In this document: positions 42,843 to 54,800 of the stretch, one piece after another
Layout of the letters: each line of letters starts with the position of its first letter
Position numbering within the stretch: position 1 is the first letter of the stretch
Assembly (NCBI GenBank): GCA_963662175.1
Contig: OY759226.1
Span: 27,062,065 to 27,126,064 of the forward strand
Direction of reading: 5' to 3'
DNA from: Aradus depressus
Lineage: Eukaryota > Arthropoda > Insecta > Hemiptera > Aradidae
DNA: 64,000 nt
The notes under the pieces: generated by a model
Told to the model about the DNA's origin: nothing
What the model saw: the letters and a program-made list of their open reading frames with translations, nothing else
The model's database searches: none
Translations under genes and position numbers: made by a program

Positions 42843-45800
42843 CCTTTTTTAATTGTCTGTTACTTAACCAGCTATATAAAGTAATGAGGATGTTATGTAA
42901 TCGGACAGAAATTTGTTGTTCAGTTTTCACTGAAAGTTCATGTTTTCCGTTGCCCTGATTCTAAAAATTGCTGTCGATGTGTGTGTCTGTGGAGCATTAT
43001 AACTCTCATTGAGAGTGAATGTATCGACCATTATTTCCATTATTTATTCTACTGATAAGTTTATATTTCTATTCTGTATCCTTTGCTACACTTTCGTCTT
43101 CTTGTTTAATATAATTGTGCTGTATTTTGTATTTATGCCGACCCCCATCTCCAACTTCTCTCTATACAAAAAAACCTCACTCAGGAACCAGACGTTGTAA
43201 AGATCATCAGGCTGGGAAGACTCAGGTGGGCCGGACATGTGGCCAGGATGGGCGAACATGAGATCCCGAGGAAGACGATGTCGGACCGGCTTTACGGAAT
43301 AAGATGCGTCGGGAGGCCGAAGATGAGGTGGCAGGATGGATGCGAGGAGCCTGCTTGGAGTCCGACACTGGAGAGCAGCTGCACAAAACAGGGATAACTG
43401 GCGAACACTGGAGGAGGCCTTGACTCATTAGTGGGTTGTCGTGCCATTGTGAATGAATGAAAATTCAGAACTCCATCAAGTATTGATTTTCAGCGAATTC
43501 GGCCAAGGGAAAGGGGGTTTAACTCAAAACCCATAATCACTTTGATGTAATGAATGTATCGAAATTTTGAGTGGAGACACCTATTGATTATTGTTGCACA
43601 GCACAGCTGATATATTTATATAAATAATATAAATGTACAACAAATTCTTTGTTTTTATATGTTTGCATCTGTTGTTTGTTTTTGTCAGAGGCTCCGAATG
43701 GTACGAGGTTTGCCTGCGTTCGACTGGTGGGAGACGCCGCCCGATGAAGTACTCCTTCGTGCCTATGTGTTCAACATTACCAACGGAGATGCCTTTTTAA
43801 ATGGCCAAGATGACAAACTACGCGTACAAGAAGTTGGCCCTTTCGTGTTCAGGTATTTTGAAGGAAATTACATAGTTTTTCATTTAGTTTAAGATTGATA
43901 ATAATAATATAAATGGTGGGCTGGTGTTTTGTACCTAGGGACCTAAGCATCCAATGCTCTTATCCCTTTCCAGGAAGCGCTAGGATTCCACCTTAGTTTG
44001 TTACCTGTATGTTTATACTACCTAAACCAAGTCTTTCATGAAGTGCTCAGTCTCCTTAATGAACCTGGAATGCTCCCGTGGTCCGCCTTCTAAAATCCTC
44101 CTCTATGATTACATCTTTGCCAAGAATGTGGAATCTCGTCCGAGCATATACCTATACAATTGTGCCGCCGTTTCGTCTTCTTCCCCACATCTATCGCAGG
44201 TGGGACTGTCCTTGACTTCTACAGTGTACAGGTATCTATTGAACGGACCGTTTCCTCTGAGAACTCGTGTTAGTTGCCGAAGAGCGTTCTTTTTGAGGTT
44301 CAGGATCCCACCCTTCAGCACAGATTGGTAATAAAGCTGTATTCTGCTTGAAATTCGCAGTAAAAAAGTCACATGTGCTAACTTGAACGAATTCAAGACA
44401 AACATTCTTTACTTCGAGGCCTAAGATAATAACGCTTATATTTTTGACCTAATCAAAACTCTTTTCTAGTAAACGTTGTAGAGAAATCAGAAAGACACAA
44501 TTTATATGTAATACGATTGTTTGCAAGAGTTAATATATGTATATATATTGTGACCCATGCTCGGGCTTTAACTTCGGGGTCATATCGCCTACTACCAGAG
44601 TGATCTTTCGTCGCTCTGATGGATATGAGCGCTACTCTACTACAGGAGTCCCAAATTTTGCCTACCTTGGTTTATTCACCTAGGTTAGGGGTCTTTAACT
44701 AATACCTGACATTGTACAGGCTCGGGAACATTGCTTAATATCCCATCCGAAGGAAGGCATGCTCAAGTTTTTTTATTTGGGAGAGTTATATATATATATA
44801 TATATATATTTCAGAGATGTATATCTGAAAATATAGTTTTCCTATTATGTTTATGTATTGATGAAAATGAATGGGAATTTCCAAACTCTTAGTAATAAGA
44901 TACGCTGTGGGCTGATGTGATCTTTTTATTTTTCTATACAGTTATGTTTCATTGTATTTATTTTTGTTTAAGGGAGAAACTGTACCACACAAATGTTCAC
45001 TTCAATGAGAACGGCACCATGACTTACACTGCCACGAGGAAGGCCATTTTCCTACCAGAGATGAATACTCTGTCACTCAACGATACTATTATCGTGGCCA
45101 ATTTGGCTGCTTTGGTAAGGATATTTAGTTTGTGACGTATTTATATTTATATTTATTAGTATTTAAATCTTCCATATTTTAATAACTGAAGAGTCGGGGA
45201 TATATAAATTCAAAATTGAAATGAATATACTGAAGCAAGTACAATAAATAAGATTGGCAACACTGTTCTTTGTTTTATGTTACGGTTTGGTTTTTTGGTA
45301 TGTCAACAAACAATAGTGTTCGAGTCATAAACTTATTGTAAAGTTTTATCATAATAATTGGTATTTAACGATTCTAATAAAATAAATTGAATGCTGAATA
45401 TATTGTTATCGCATCACTCATTTCTCTCTGAATATTCTCATTTCTTTGTTGAAATTTAATTTCAACTCCATATTAATAATAATTGATTAAGCCCCTAAAT
45501 ATCTCTGGAATTCCAGAAAATAAAATATTAAGAAAAAATTCAGAATTGTTTTCATACGAAGCACAATAACACTTGGTCACAAATCACATTTTTATTATTT
45601 TCTTTTTTATAAAATTGCAGTCTTTTTTTCTCATTCAGATTATAAATATAGAAAATTTTGAAAAACGGGTAATAAAAATAAATTTTTTATTAAATTTGCA
45701 TCTAATAACGATTTTACATTTTTTTAAAAATAATAATAAAAGTGTTTATTTGTTTGAATTCTATTCTTATAAAAAGTTTTTTTTTTTTTAAGTGATAATA

Positions 45801-48800
45801 TTTATAACGTATAATAATTATAAGACTGAAATGAAATAGTTATTAAATTTTTGTATTTAACACTGAAAACTCTATTGAAAATTGTATAAATGGGTTTGTT
45901 ATTATTTTTCAGGGGATTCCATCGTACATGTGGGATGCAAATTTTGTCACAAGAATTGGATTGAATATTTTGATAAATCGAATGAGCTCAAGGCCATTCA
46001 TCCCTATCACTGTAAACAATTATTTCTGGAATTTCACTGATCCACTGATGAATGTGGCAAGATCCATAGCCCCATATTTGGTTCCTGAAGAAAACATGGG
46101 CATACTGCATCAGGTGAGAAATTTTTTACAAAACTTGGAAATAAGCATTACTTTTCATGACCACTCCTCTCCAGTCCTATTAAATTCACTCAAAATATTG
46201 ATATATTGCTTCAGTTAATGGTACTAACAGAAGTGAAACACAAATGAACTTCGAAATCTAAGTTAAATAATTAAATTATTTCGTTCCTCCGAAAGTAATA
46301 AATAAGACAAACAAATTGTGAATCACCGTCTATGTACTTCCCCAGCAAGAATTAATCAATGATGTTTTCACTCCCCCTTCAAAGTCAATCGACCATTTGA
46401 GCTAAAACTCAATATATTTGACTTACAAACTGGCTTCTGGATCATCAAACTAAATTTTCTGTCGTTACATTCATTACCTACATCGGCAGTTATTGGGATT
46501 TTTGCGTTGCGCCCCCTCCCCTTTGACTAATTCCGCTGAAAATTAATAGGTGTTCTTCTTATAGGGCTTTGAAATTATATATGAAATTTCGTGTCAACTC
46601 ATTCATTACAACATCAGTTATTAGAGTTCATATGCTAAGCCTCTCCCCTAATCTCCCCTTCCCTTTGATCGATTTGGCTGAAAAACAATAGGTGTCGTCG
46701 AAATAGGGTTTTCGATTCACATATAAAATTTCATGTCAATACATCCATTCTATTGGGAGTTATCGTGTTCACAGACATTTTTTTTTTTTTTTCAAATTTG
46801 GAGTCAGGAGGTTGGAAAGTATGAAATTCCGTTGAAAACACAGGCATGAATTTTTGGCCTATTACATAACTTCCCCCATACTTTGAGAAGTAAAATTATG
46901 TTAACTGCCACCGGATGCTTCTGAAACGGCCTCAAATATGAGCAAAACAATGTTTTCTACAAAAAAAAACGGAATAATGACGTTTCTCACATGATTTTTA
47001 ACAATTTGTTATAGTACACTATTATTATTATTATTTTTTTCTACGAAAGAAATGGAGTATCTGCTAGTAGTTTTATCTAACTTCTCTAAGTTAACGTTTC
47101 TTTTACAAGCATAATAAATCCAGGACATTAGTAGTTTTATCTGCTTTTTCCTAATTTTATTTTAGATCTACCTAATATTTAAACTCAGTTTATAAGTAAT
47201 CTTGTTGATTTTTGGGTGGGAAATGTTTGAAATTGAATGAATAAATAAAAATAAAATGTCCTCCTTTTTTAGCTAGGAACATATTAGAGTAAATATATAG
47301 ATATACGTAAAACTGGCCTTTAGTAACTGGGCGGATTCCAGATCGTTGGGAAATTTCATGTTGTCGTCAAAAGGATAATCTAAGATAGAGACTACACACG
47401 CAACTACTTGTCAATATTTTTACTATACTAGACAGTAGTGTAAAATACGAAACTACAGTCATGTTAATATAGAAATATTGACGAAATTTGATGTTGAGTT
47501 TTTACAGAAAGTTCTTGTTTTGCGATGCCATGATTCTAAAAATTGCTGTCGATGTGTGTATCTGTGAGCATTATAGAGTGAATGAATCGACACAAAATGA
47601 TAAGCCCATAAGGGCGGCATCTCGTTAAGTTTTAGCGGTATCATCCAAAGTGGGAAGGAGAGGATTCAGAAGCCTTTTAGTAAATCAACTGTAGATTTTT
47701 AGCTCTAACGGTCGATTGGTTTTGGAGGGAGAGCGAAAACTTAATTGAATTATTTGCGTTGGTGAAGACGACTTTTATTATTTTATTACCATTATTTATT
47801 CCCCATATAAATAAATTAAAGAAAAAAAACCTAAATAAATAATTAGGTAGTGAATTTAAATAATATTTGATCCGTTTAAAGTTGGCAGTCATGCGCGTCA
47901 TTCTTGACCAATATAGTGGAAATATTGACGAAAAGTTGTGTGTTCGTAGTCTTTCTCTTAGACTATCGTTGTGACAAATTGTCCCTTGATTTACTGCTAG
48001 TTTCAGTAAAGAAGTAACTGTGTATTTCAAAGGATGCCTGTATTAAAAATTGATTTTTTAGTTGAAACATGAAATGTATTTGGTAGGTAGGTAGAAAATA
48101 TCCTTATTATTTAAAATACTTTTCAAATTGTTTACTTTCTCCTAAATAATTGTTATTAATTTAACTAATAAATTATATAAATAAGAAAGCTATCACTGTA
48201 TAAAAACATTCCATTTGCTGTTGTTATGAAGAGAAGTTATCATATTTCCACGATAAATTGCATATTCACACTAATCCACTCATAGATTAATGAAACAAAA
48301 TGTAGTTATTATATTTAATTAAAAATAAGTTTACTTAGGTTAGAAATTAATGTAATAATATTTTATATAGCTTATTTAATAATAACTATAATTATTTAAA
48401 AAATATTATTATTTTTTTCCAGATTTACAGAGACTTTTCTGATGAGGTGACAGTATTTGTGGGCCCTAAAAGTGGTTCAGAGAAATTTTTCAAAATCGAC
48501 AAATGGCGGGGGGGCACCGGCCTGGGGAAATGGGACAACGACAGCTGTGACTCAGTGCAGGGCTCTTCTGAGGGTGTCTCCTACCACCAGAACGTGAAGA
48601 GGACTGATGTGATCTGGTATCTGAGGAAGACCATCTGTAGAGCCGTTCCTCTCTCATATTCGAGTAAGTACGCAGTGATAAGCCAATCCATACACTACTC
48701 AAGGAAATTAAGTAGTCATTACTTTGTTTTTGAATTACTTCTTTTGATTATACTAATTACGTATTTATTTACAAGAGTTGAGGAGTGTTGTGCTCTTGTA

Positions 48801-51800
48801 CTAATAGCTGTCGTAGTATCTCAGCGGTTATCAGGTCATAAACTAGGAATATTCGTAAAGGGAGCTTCTCTTAAAGGTCATTTCGATTTCATTGAGATTG
48901 AATGCCCTTAGGGATGAAGTAAATTGGAGAGGTGTCAGTTTGGTCGTCTCCTATGTCTCAATATTTTGGAAAGATATTTTCCCCAGATCTGCCTTCTCCT
49001 GTTCTGATCTAAAAAACGTCATTCTTCCAAAATTTGAATGATAACTCGTTCCCTGCCCAGGAGGCGTTTGATCGCCATCCAAAGTGAGTTATCTCGAGCC
49101 GCCAGTCGAGATATATGCCTCATGTCTTACTTGTGTCTTCTTGAAAAGTTCTGCAGAGAGGATTCCCCGGAGTTGATTGTACATCTGTCTGTCGGAAGGG
49201 TACCTCGATTCTTTGCCGTCGAGACCTGGCCTGTTCTCTCTTATCATCTGCAGTGTGGTGGTAGGGATGTGTTGTGTGATCATCTTGGTCTGGGTGCTCG
49301 ATAGGACTTTTATTGAAGTTACTTTGCTGCGTCAAATCCGTGTCTTGTCTATTTCTTCTCTAAAACAGTCCCAGTCTATTGGCCCTGTTATTAGCGATGG
49401 CCTCTGAGGCCGGGTCAGAGCTTTGGAGGCTAGTTCAAATAAAACTGGGGAATGGTCTGATGATATCGTTTAAGGTAGTCACGTAGCTATGAGATGCGTT
49501 TTATGGGATGTAATGAAATAGTCGAATATGTCAGAGGGTCTAGTGATGGACATGAGCCAATAAGTTGGTTGTCTTGGAGTTACTATGTCGAAATTAGAAT
49601 AACTTGGTAGTCCAGATAGTCGCTGTTCTCTAGTGCTGGTCGTGCCACGCTGCAGAAATGTTGTCATATTGATAGTATAAAACACTAATAAATCGCAAAA
49701 ATTAAAATTTTATGACTAATTTAACTGGAAAGACACTAAAAATGGAATGGAAACATTAAAGAAAATTGCTATTTATTTAACTTATAACTTACAAATGTTA
49801 GTTAATACCGGATATCTCCCTCCCTTCCTTCGCAGTTAAGACAGGGTCAAGGCATGCTGCGGATGGCGGATATCTTCTTTAGGCATCCGTTCCCATTCTT
49901 CCAGCAAGGTCTGTTCGAGCTCTCTTGAGCCCTGTCACGTTCCATTCTGTCCTGGATCCCCTTATAAAACGCATTAGGTGCTGGCTTAACAAAAAAAAAC
50001 AACTCTAATAATTTTTTCAGCAATAATGAATTTATTGACACGAAATTTCATTTGTAAATTCTAAACTCTATGAGGAGGGGGACTCGGCACAAAATTCTCA
50101 AGAATTGCCGACATAATGAATGTATCGAATCGAAATATAGTAAGAGGATTCACAATCGAAGATACGGACTGTTACATCGACTACTTGGACCAAAATCGAA
50201 ACTGACGACTAACAACAAACTTACGATTTACAAGACCATTATACGTCCAATTTGGACCTACGGACTTGAACTTTGGAGTAACGTCAATCGTATCTAAGCA
50301 TTCCAGTCCAAACTCCTCCGACGATTTGTCAACGCTCCTTTCTATGTCACCAACAAAGTCCTATACAGAGATCTCAGTATTCCCACTGTCAATGAATTAA
50401 TCAAATCCCGATTCCAATAATTTCACAGAAACCTTTCTTCCCATTCAAATCCTCTCGCACAAGACCTTTCCCATCCTGACAATCCTCCCCGCCGTTAGAA
50501 CAGGAGGTGGCCTCGCGATATTCGCTCTGAGGATAGTGAATAATGACAATTAACTTTCGAGAGAGTGTCAGCGCTGGCTGGCTTCTCAAGTGATGTTATA
50601 TTTTTCTTGTTGACCACATATTTGCTTATTATGTATATCTTGTGTATAGATTGCAAATACAATAAATAAATTTAAAATAAATAAATAAAGTTAACTATTG
50701 TTCAAAACGGTCGAAAGACAAGTTGGCCGTCTGTCAGGAGAGAGGCTCATATATAGCAAAAATAAATAATGAAAGTTAAGAGTAAATAAAGAAAATTCCT
50801 GTATAATAGTGTTCTGGATCCCCTTATAAAAATTTCTCTTGATATATTCAATACATCGGCAGTTATTAGCTGACTTGAGCCCCTCCCATAATCTTCTCTT
50901 TGGCCAATTTGACTGAATCAATTGTTGTCATCCACAAAGACTTTTTTTTTTTGTATGACATATTTTATTCATTTTTACAAGAACTCGATCATTTTATTTA
51001 TACATTTTTTTTTAGCAGTCTTTGGTCAAACCTGAACATGTTGTTGATCCTATTTACTGCACCCAAAATCTGAAGGGGCTTGCATTGATTAAAAATAAAT
51101 AAAAAAAAAGCAATTTCGAGCATTTGACCACACACTTAAAAATATCTTGGCCTTACGAAGTTATATAATTGGCCAAAAATTCAATATTAAATTTTAACAA
51201 GAATTTAATTTTTTTTAAATTAAATTCCTAAATCCAAAAATGTCTGCATGTGTGACTGTGGAGTGACTCCCAGTTGAGATTGAAGGGATTACATTTCAGA
51301 TGGGGGTTATCCTTGAGATAGTGACTCTGTCGACTTGGTTGCCAAGAATTTACGCTTGACCGTTTGATATCAATCAGAACTCATTTCGACTGGAGAGGAT
51401 GTCAAGGTGTGACACCCAGTCGAGATGCCTGCCTCAGAAGGAGATAGCAATCTAGGGTGTGAAATGAATCTCTGATAGAGACACAACGAACGCATCTCCT
51501 TTTTTAATATTAGATTTCCAATATTTCATCAAACTATTTTCAGGATAATATTCATATTTCCTATGCAATATAAATATTGTCTATTCCATAAAATATACAT
51601 ACATAAACAAGAGGCGTTACACCATCCTCAGGTTTAGTTACAAGCTAAGTCCGTTTGCGGAGTGCGATTCCTAATGGAATTTTATTTGAGAAATCCTCAT
51701 CTTAATACATTTAGGTAGGTACCTTTTTGTTCAAATATTTTTCCCTTCCGTTTATTGATAGATCTTTCGTTAATCTTGTTTTAATCATTTATGCAAATTC

Positions 51801-54800
51801 ATTTGTAGAATATAAATTTATAAATAATATTACAGAGAGTAACTGTATGGATTTATTAATATATTTTAAATTCGAATTATTATTTTAAAAAATTAATTCG
51901 AATTTATATATAATTATTTTTGAGGGACTGGTAGCTCAGAGGTAGCGTGCTGGAGTATCGAGCTCAAGATCGCGAGTTCGAAACCCGGCCGAGGCCCTTA
52001 GGTTCTTTGTCTGGGAGGTGAAAAAACCTTGAGCTAGCCGTCCTTTGGATGGGACGTTAAGCGATGGTCCCGATGTCATAGAGAAAGAGTTGGGCTCATG
52101 TACATCAGAGCGACGATAGAGCGCTCGGGTAGTAGGAGATATGACCTTATAGTTAAAGCCCGGGCATGAGTCACTATAACTAACTATAATACTATACGGA
52201 TAGTGTACAGTAAGTTTACTGAAAGCTTGGAGAACACAAATGGATACCTCCTATAGAATCCGATATCGACTGAATTCTGAAGAGAATGGAGACAGACACG
52301 GAACAAAAAGAGGAATTAACAACATCTATTCAAACTATATTGAACTCTATGTTCTTATTACATCAGTAATTTATGTTGATGTCCCATGCAAAGACTTTAA
52401 CGAACTACGAGGTCTGACATGAGCCTGACTTTATCGTGCAAGTCCTAAATTTAGCCTAACCGGGTTTGGTTGGGTTCCTGACAACGCACAGACTCGGGAT
52501 CATCGCTTAATGTCCCATCCGAAGGACGGTGTGCTTGGATCTTGAACACAGTAGACAAGCTTGCTACCTCTCTGTGCTATCAGCGCCCCTCTTCACTATT
52601 TGAAAGAAAACAATAATATTATTATTTTTCTCTGTTCGTAGGGGATATCGAGGTGCGGGGTATGGCTGGCTACAGATTCGACTTGCCCAATACTACATTC
52701 GCACGCCAGAATGACACCCAGGAAGAGTGCTACAGACAGGATCGCTTTCCTATCCTGCCTTCTGGACTTGTCGATGTATCTCCTTGCTATTACAGTAAGT
52801 TTTTAGGATTCCCTAAGTCCAAGATCGTCTACGAACCTTATTAAAGACCTTTTAATATCTGTCCGCCCCTATATTATGTCATAACAGACCTTAGCACAAT
52901 GTTAAATGATGGTTTGTAGATCTAGCGAAAAATCTGTAAACCAAAAACAAAAATTTGTAAAAAGGAAATATGAAGCCAAATACTCACGGGTATCATATAA
53001 GAGTTCTGTGTTCTTTTTTTTTTTTGTTTTTTGTTTTACAAATAGCTATTTACAACTGTATACAAATAAATACAACAAACAAATGTGCTAATAAAGGAAT
53101 AATGGCAATGTCAAAATGTCAAGAGGAGAGAAATCACCCAGTGGTGACATTCCCTAGTCACTGATTTTCTCTTATTTATAACTAGTCACTGTCACGGCCT
53201 GTCTCTAGGCCATTGACACTTAAGGCGTCGTTGGGGAAGTATGGTAGACTGGAGGGCACGGACCAGAGGATTATTGTGGGAATTAAGGAGGGAAAATAAC
53301 TTTTTATATTTGGATTTAGCGACTTCAGTGATGAAAGGTGCGTTAAGGTCAGTGTGAAGGGTTTTGTTGGAGACGTAGTAAGGAACATTGGCTATTTTAC
53401 GAAGGATTTTGGATTGAAGGGATTGGTTGCGCTGGAGATTGGAAGCCTTTGGCAGAACCCCAGAGTTCAAGTCCGTAAGTCAACATAGGTTTGAGTACTG
53501 TGTTGTATATAAGTCGTTTTGTTTTTAAAGTTAGTTTGGATCTTTTGTCTAGTAGTCTTAGTAAAAGTTTATAACGTCTGATATGATCTAGAAGGAGTTA
53601 CATAGGATGTGATTGGGGGTACGTACGCTGACCTCTTCGTTACACATATATCTATAATTTATCCTAATTTTTAATGTTGCAAATTAAAGAGAAAATATAT
53701 CTAATCTCAAATAACATTCGGCTTGAATATGTAACAGAACTGCCGATTTAAACATCGCACTCATTTAGAGACGTACCATTTAAAATGACCCAGTGAGTGT
53801 TAAAACCGGTTTTTGTTGTGAAAATAAACGTGGGATGTCGATTCTTGTTCTCATTTCGCTTTCTTTTTTTTTTTTCTATATATTTTTTTAGTAATACAAT
53901 GACCTTTTCGACACTTTTTTTTTTTTATAGATAGCCATCGAGAAAGATAATTTTCATAGGGGAAAAAATGTTACTTCCTATAACTTTTCAAGGAAGTATT
54001 TCCGGATTCAAGTTTCTTGGAAGTAATTATTTTAATTTTGACCTTCCAAAAGTATTTTGGTTGATCTATATTAAATTTCGGCAACCTTTTCAAACTTAAG
54101 CCCTAGATATTCAACTGTGAGTCGCAATATGAATAAAAGCTTTCTCATCAACACATCTAAAGAAAGGAAATAAAATGCACATGATGTGGCTAAATAACAA
54201 AAAATGTCATATATCGTGTCCATTAGTTAATCTTCATTCTTTGAATCAGTTTAACGTGTAATCAGTTTCCTTGTTTTTTTTTCGCCTTATAGATTAAATT
54301 TTTTGCTTTAAAAAAGTTATCTAATGTGCTACTTTTTGTATATAATTTATGGTGTGTATATTTCGATTCTCAAGATCTTAATGCGTTTTGTTTTGTACAA
54401 TCTCTTTATAATAAATCGAAGTTCTACGAGAAGATCATAATTCGTTTATTACTTTTCGCTTGTACAAGGAAATTCTTAATTCATGTATATTATATTATTA
54501 CTTCTCCCATTAATTTTTTGCCTTTTCAAAAAATAGGAATTACAAACGTTTTGGGAAGCACTCCCATCAGTATCTATAATATATGTGTTCTTTAGGTTAA
54601 CTATTCCTTCTGTCAATCAGAACTTTTTATAGAACATATTTATTGAGTCGACTCCAATATTTAAACACCTAGTCACAATTTTTTGACTAAGTGTTTAAAT
54701 ATAGAAGTCAACTCAATAAATATGTTCTATAAAATGAAGATTCTGATTGACAGAAGGAATAGTTAACCTAAAGAACACATGTATTATAGATACTGATTAT

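Noticed and set aside
48447..48911. Extended open frame from exon e
   Set aside because: It only reads through the strong GTAAGT donor at 48,664 into intronic sequence; the CD36 protein continues in exon f.
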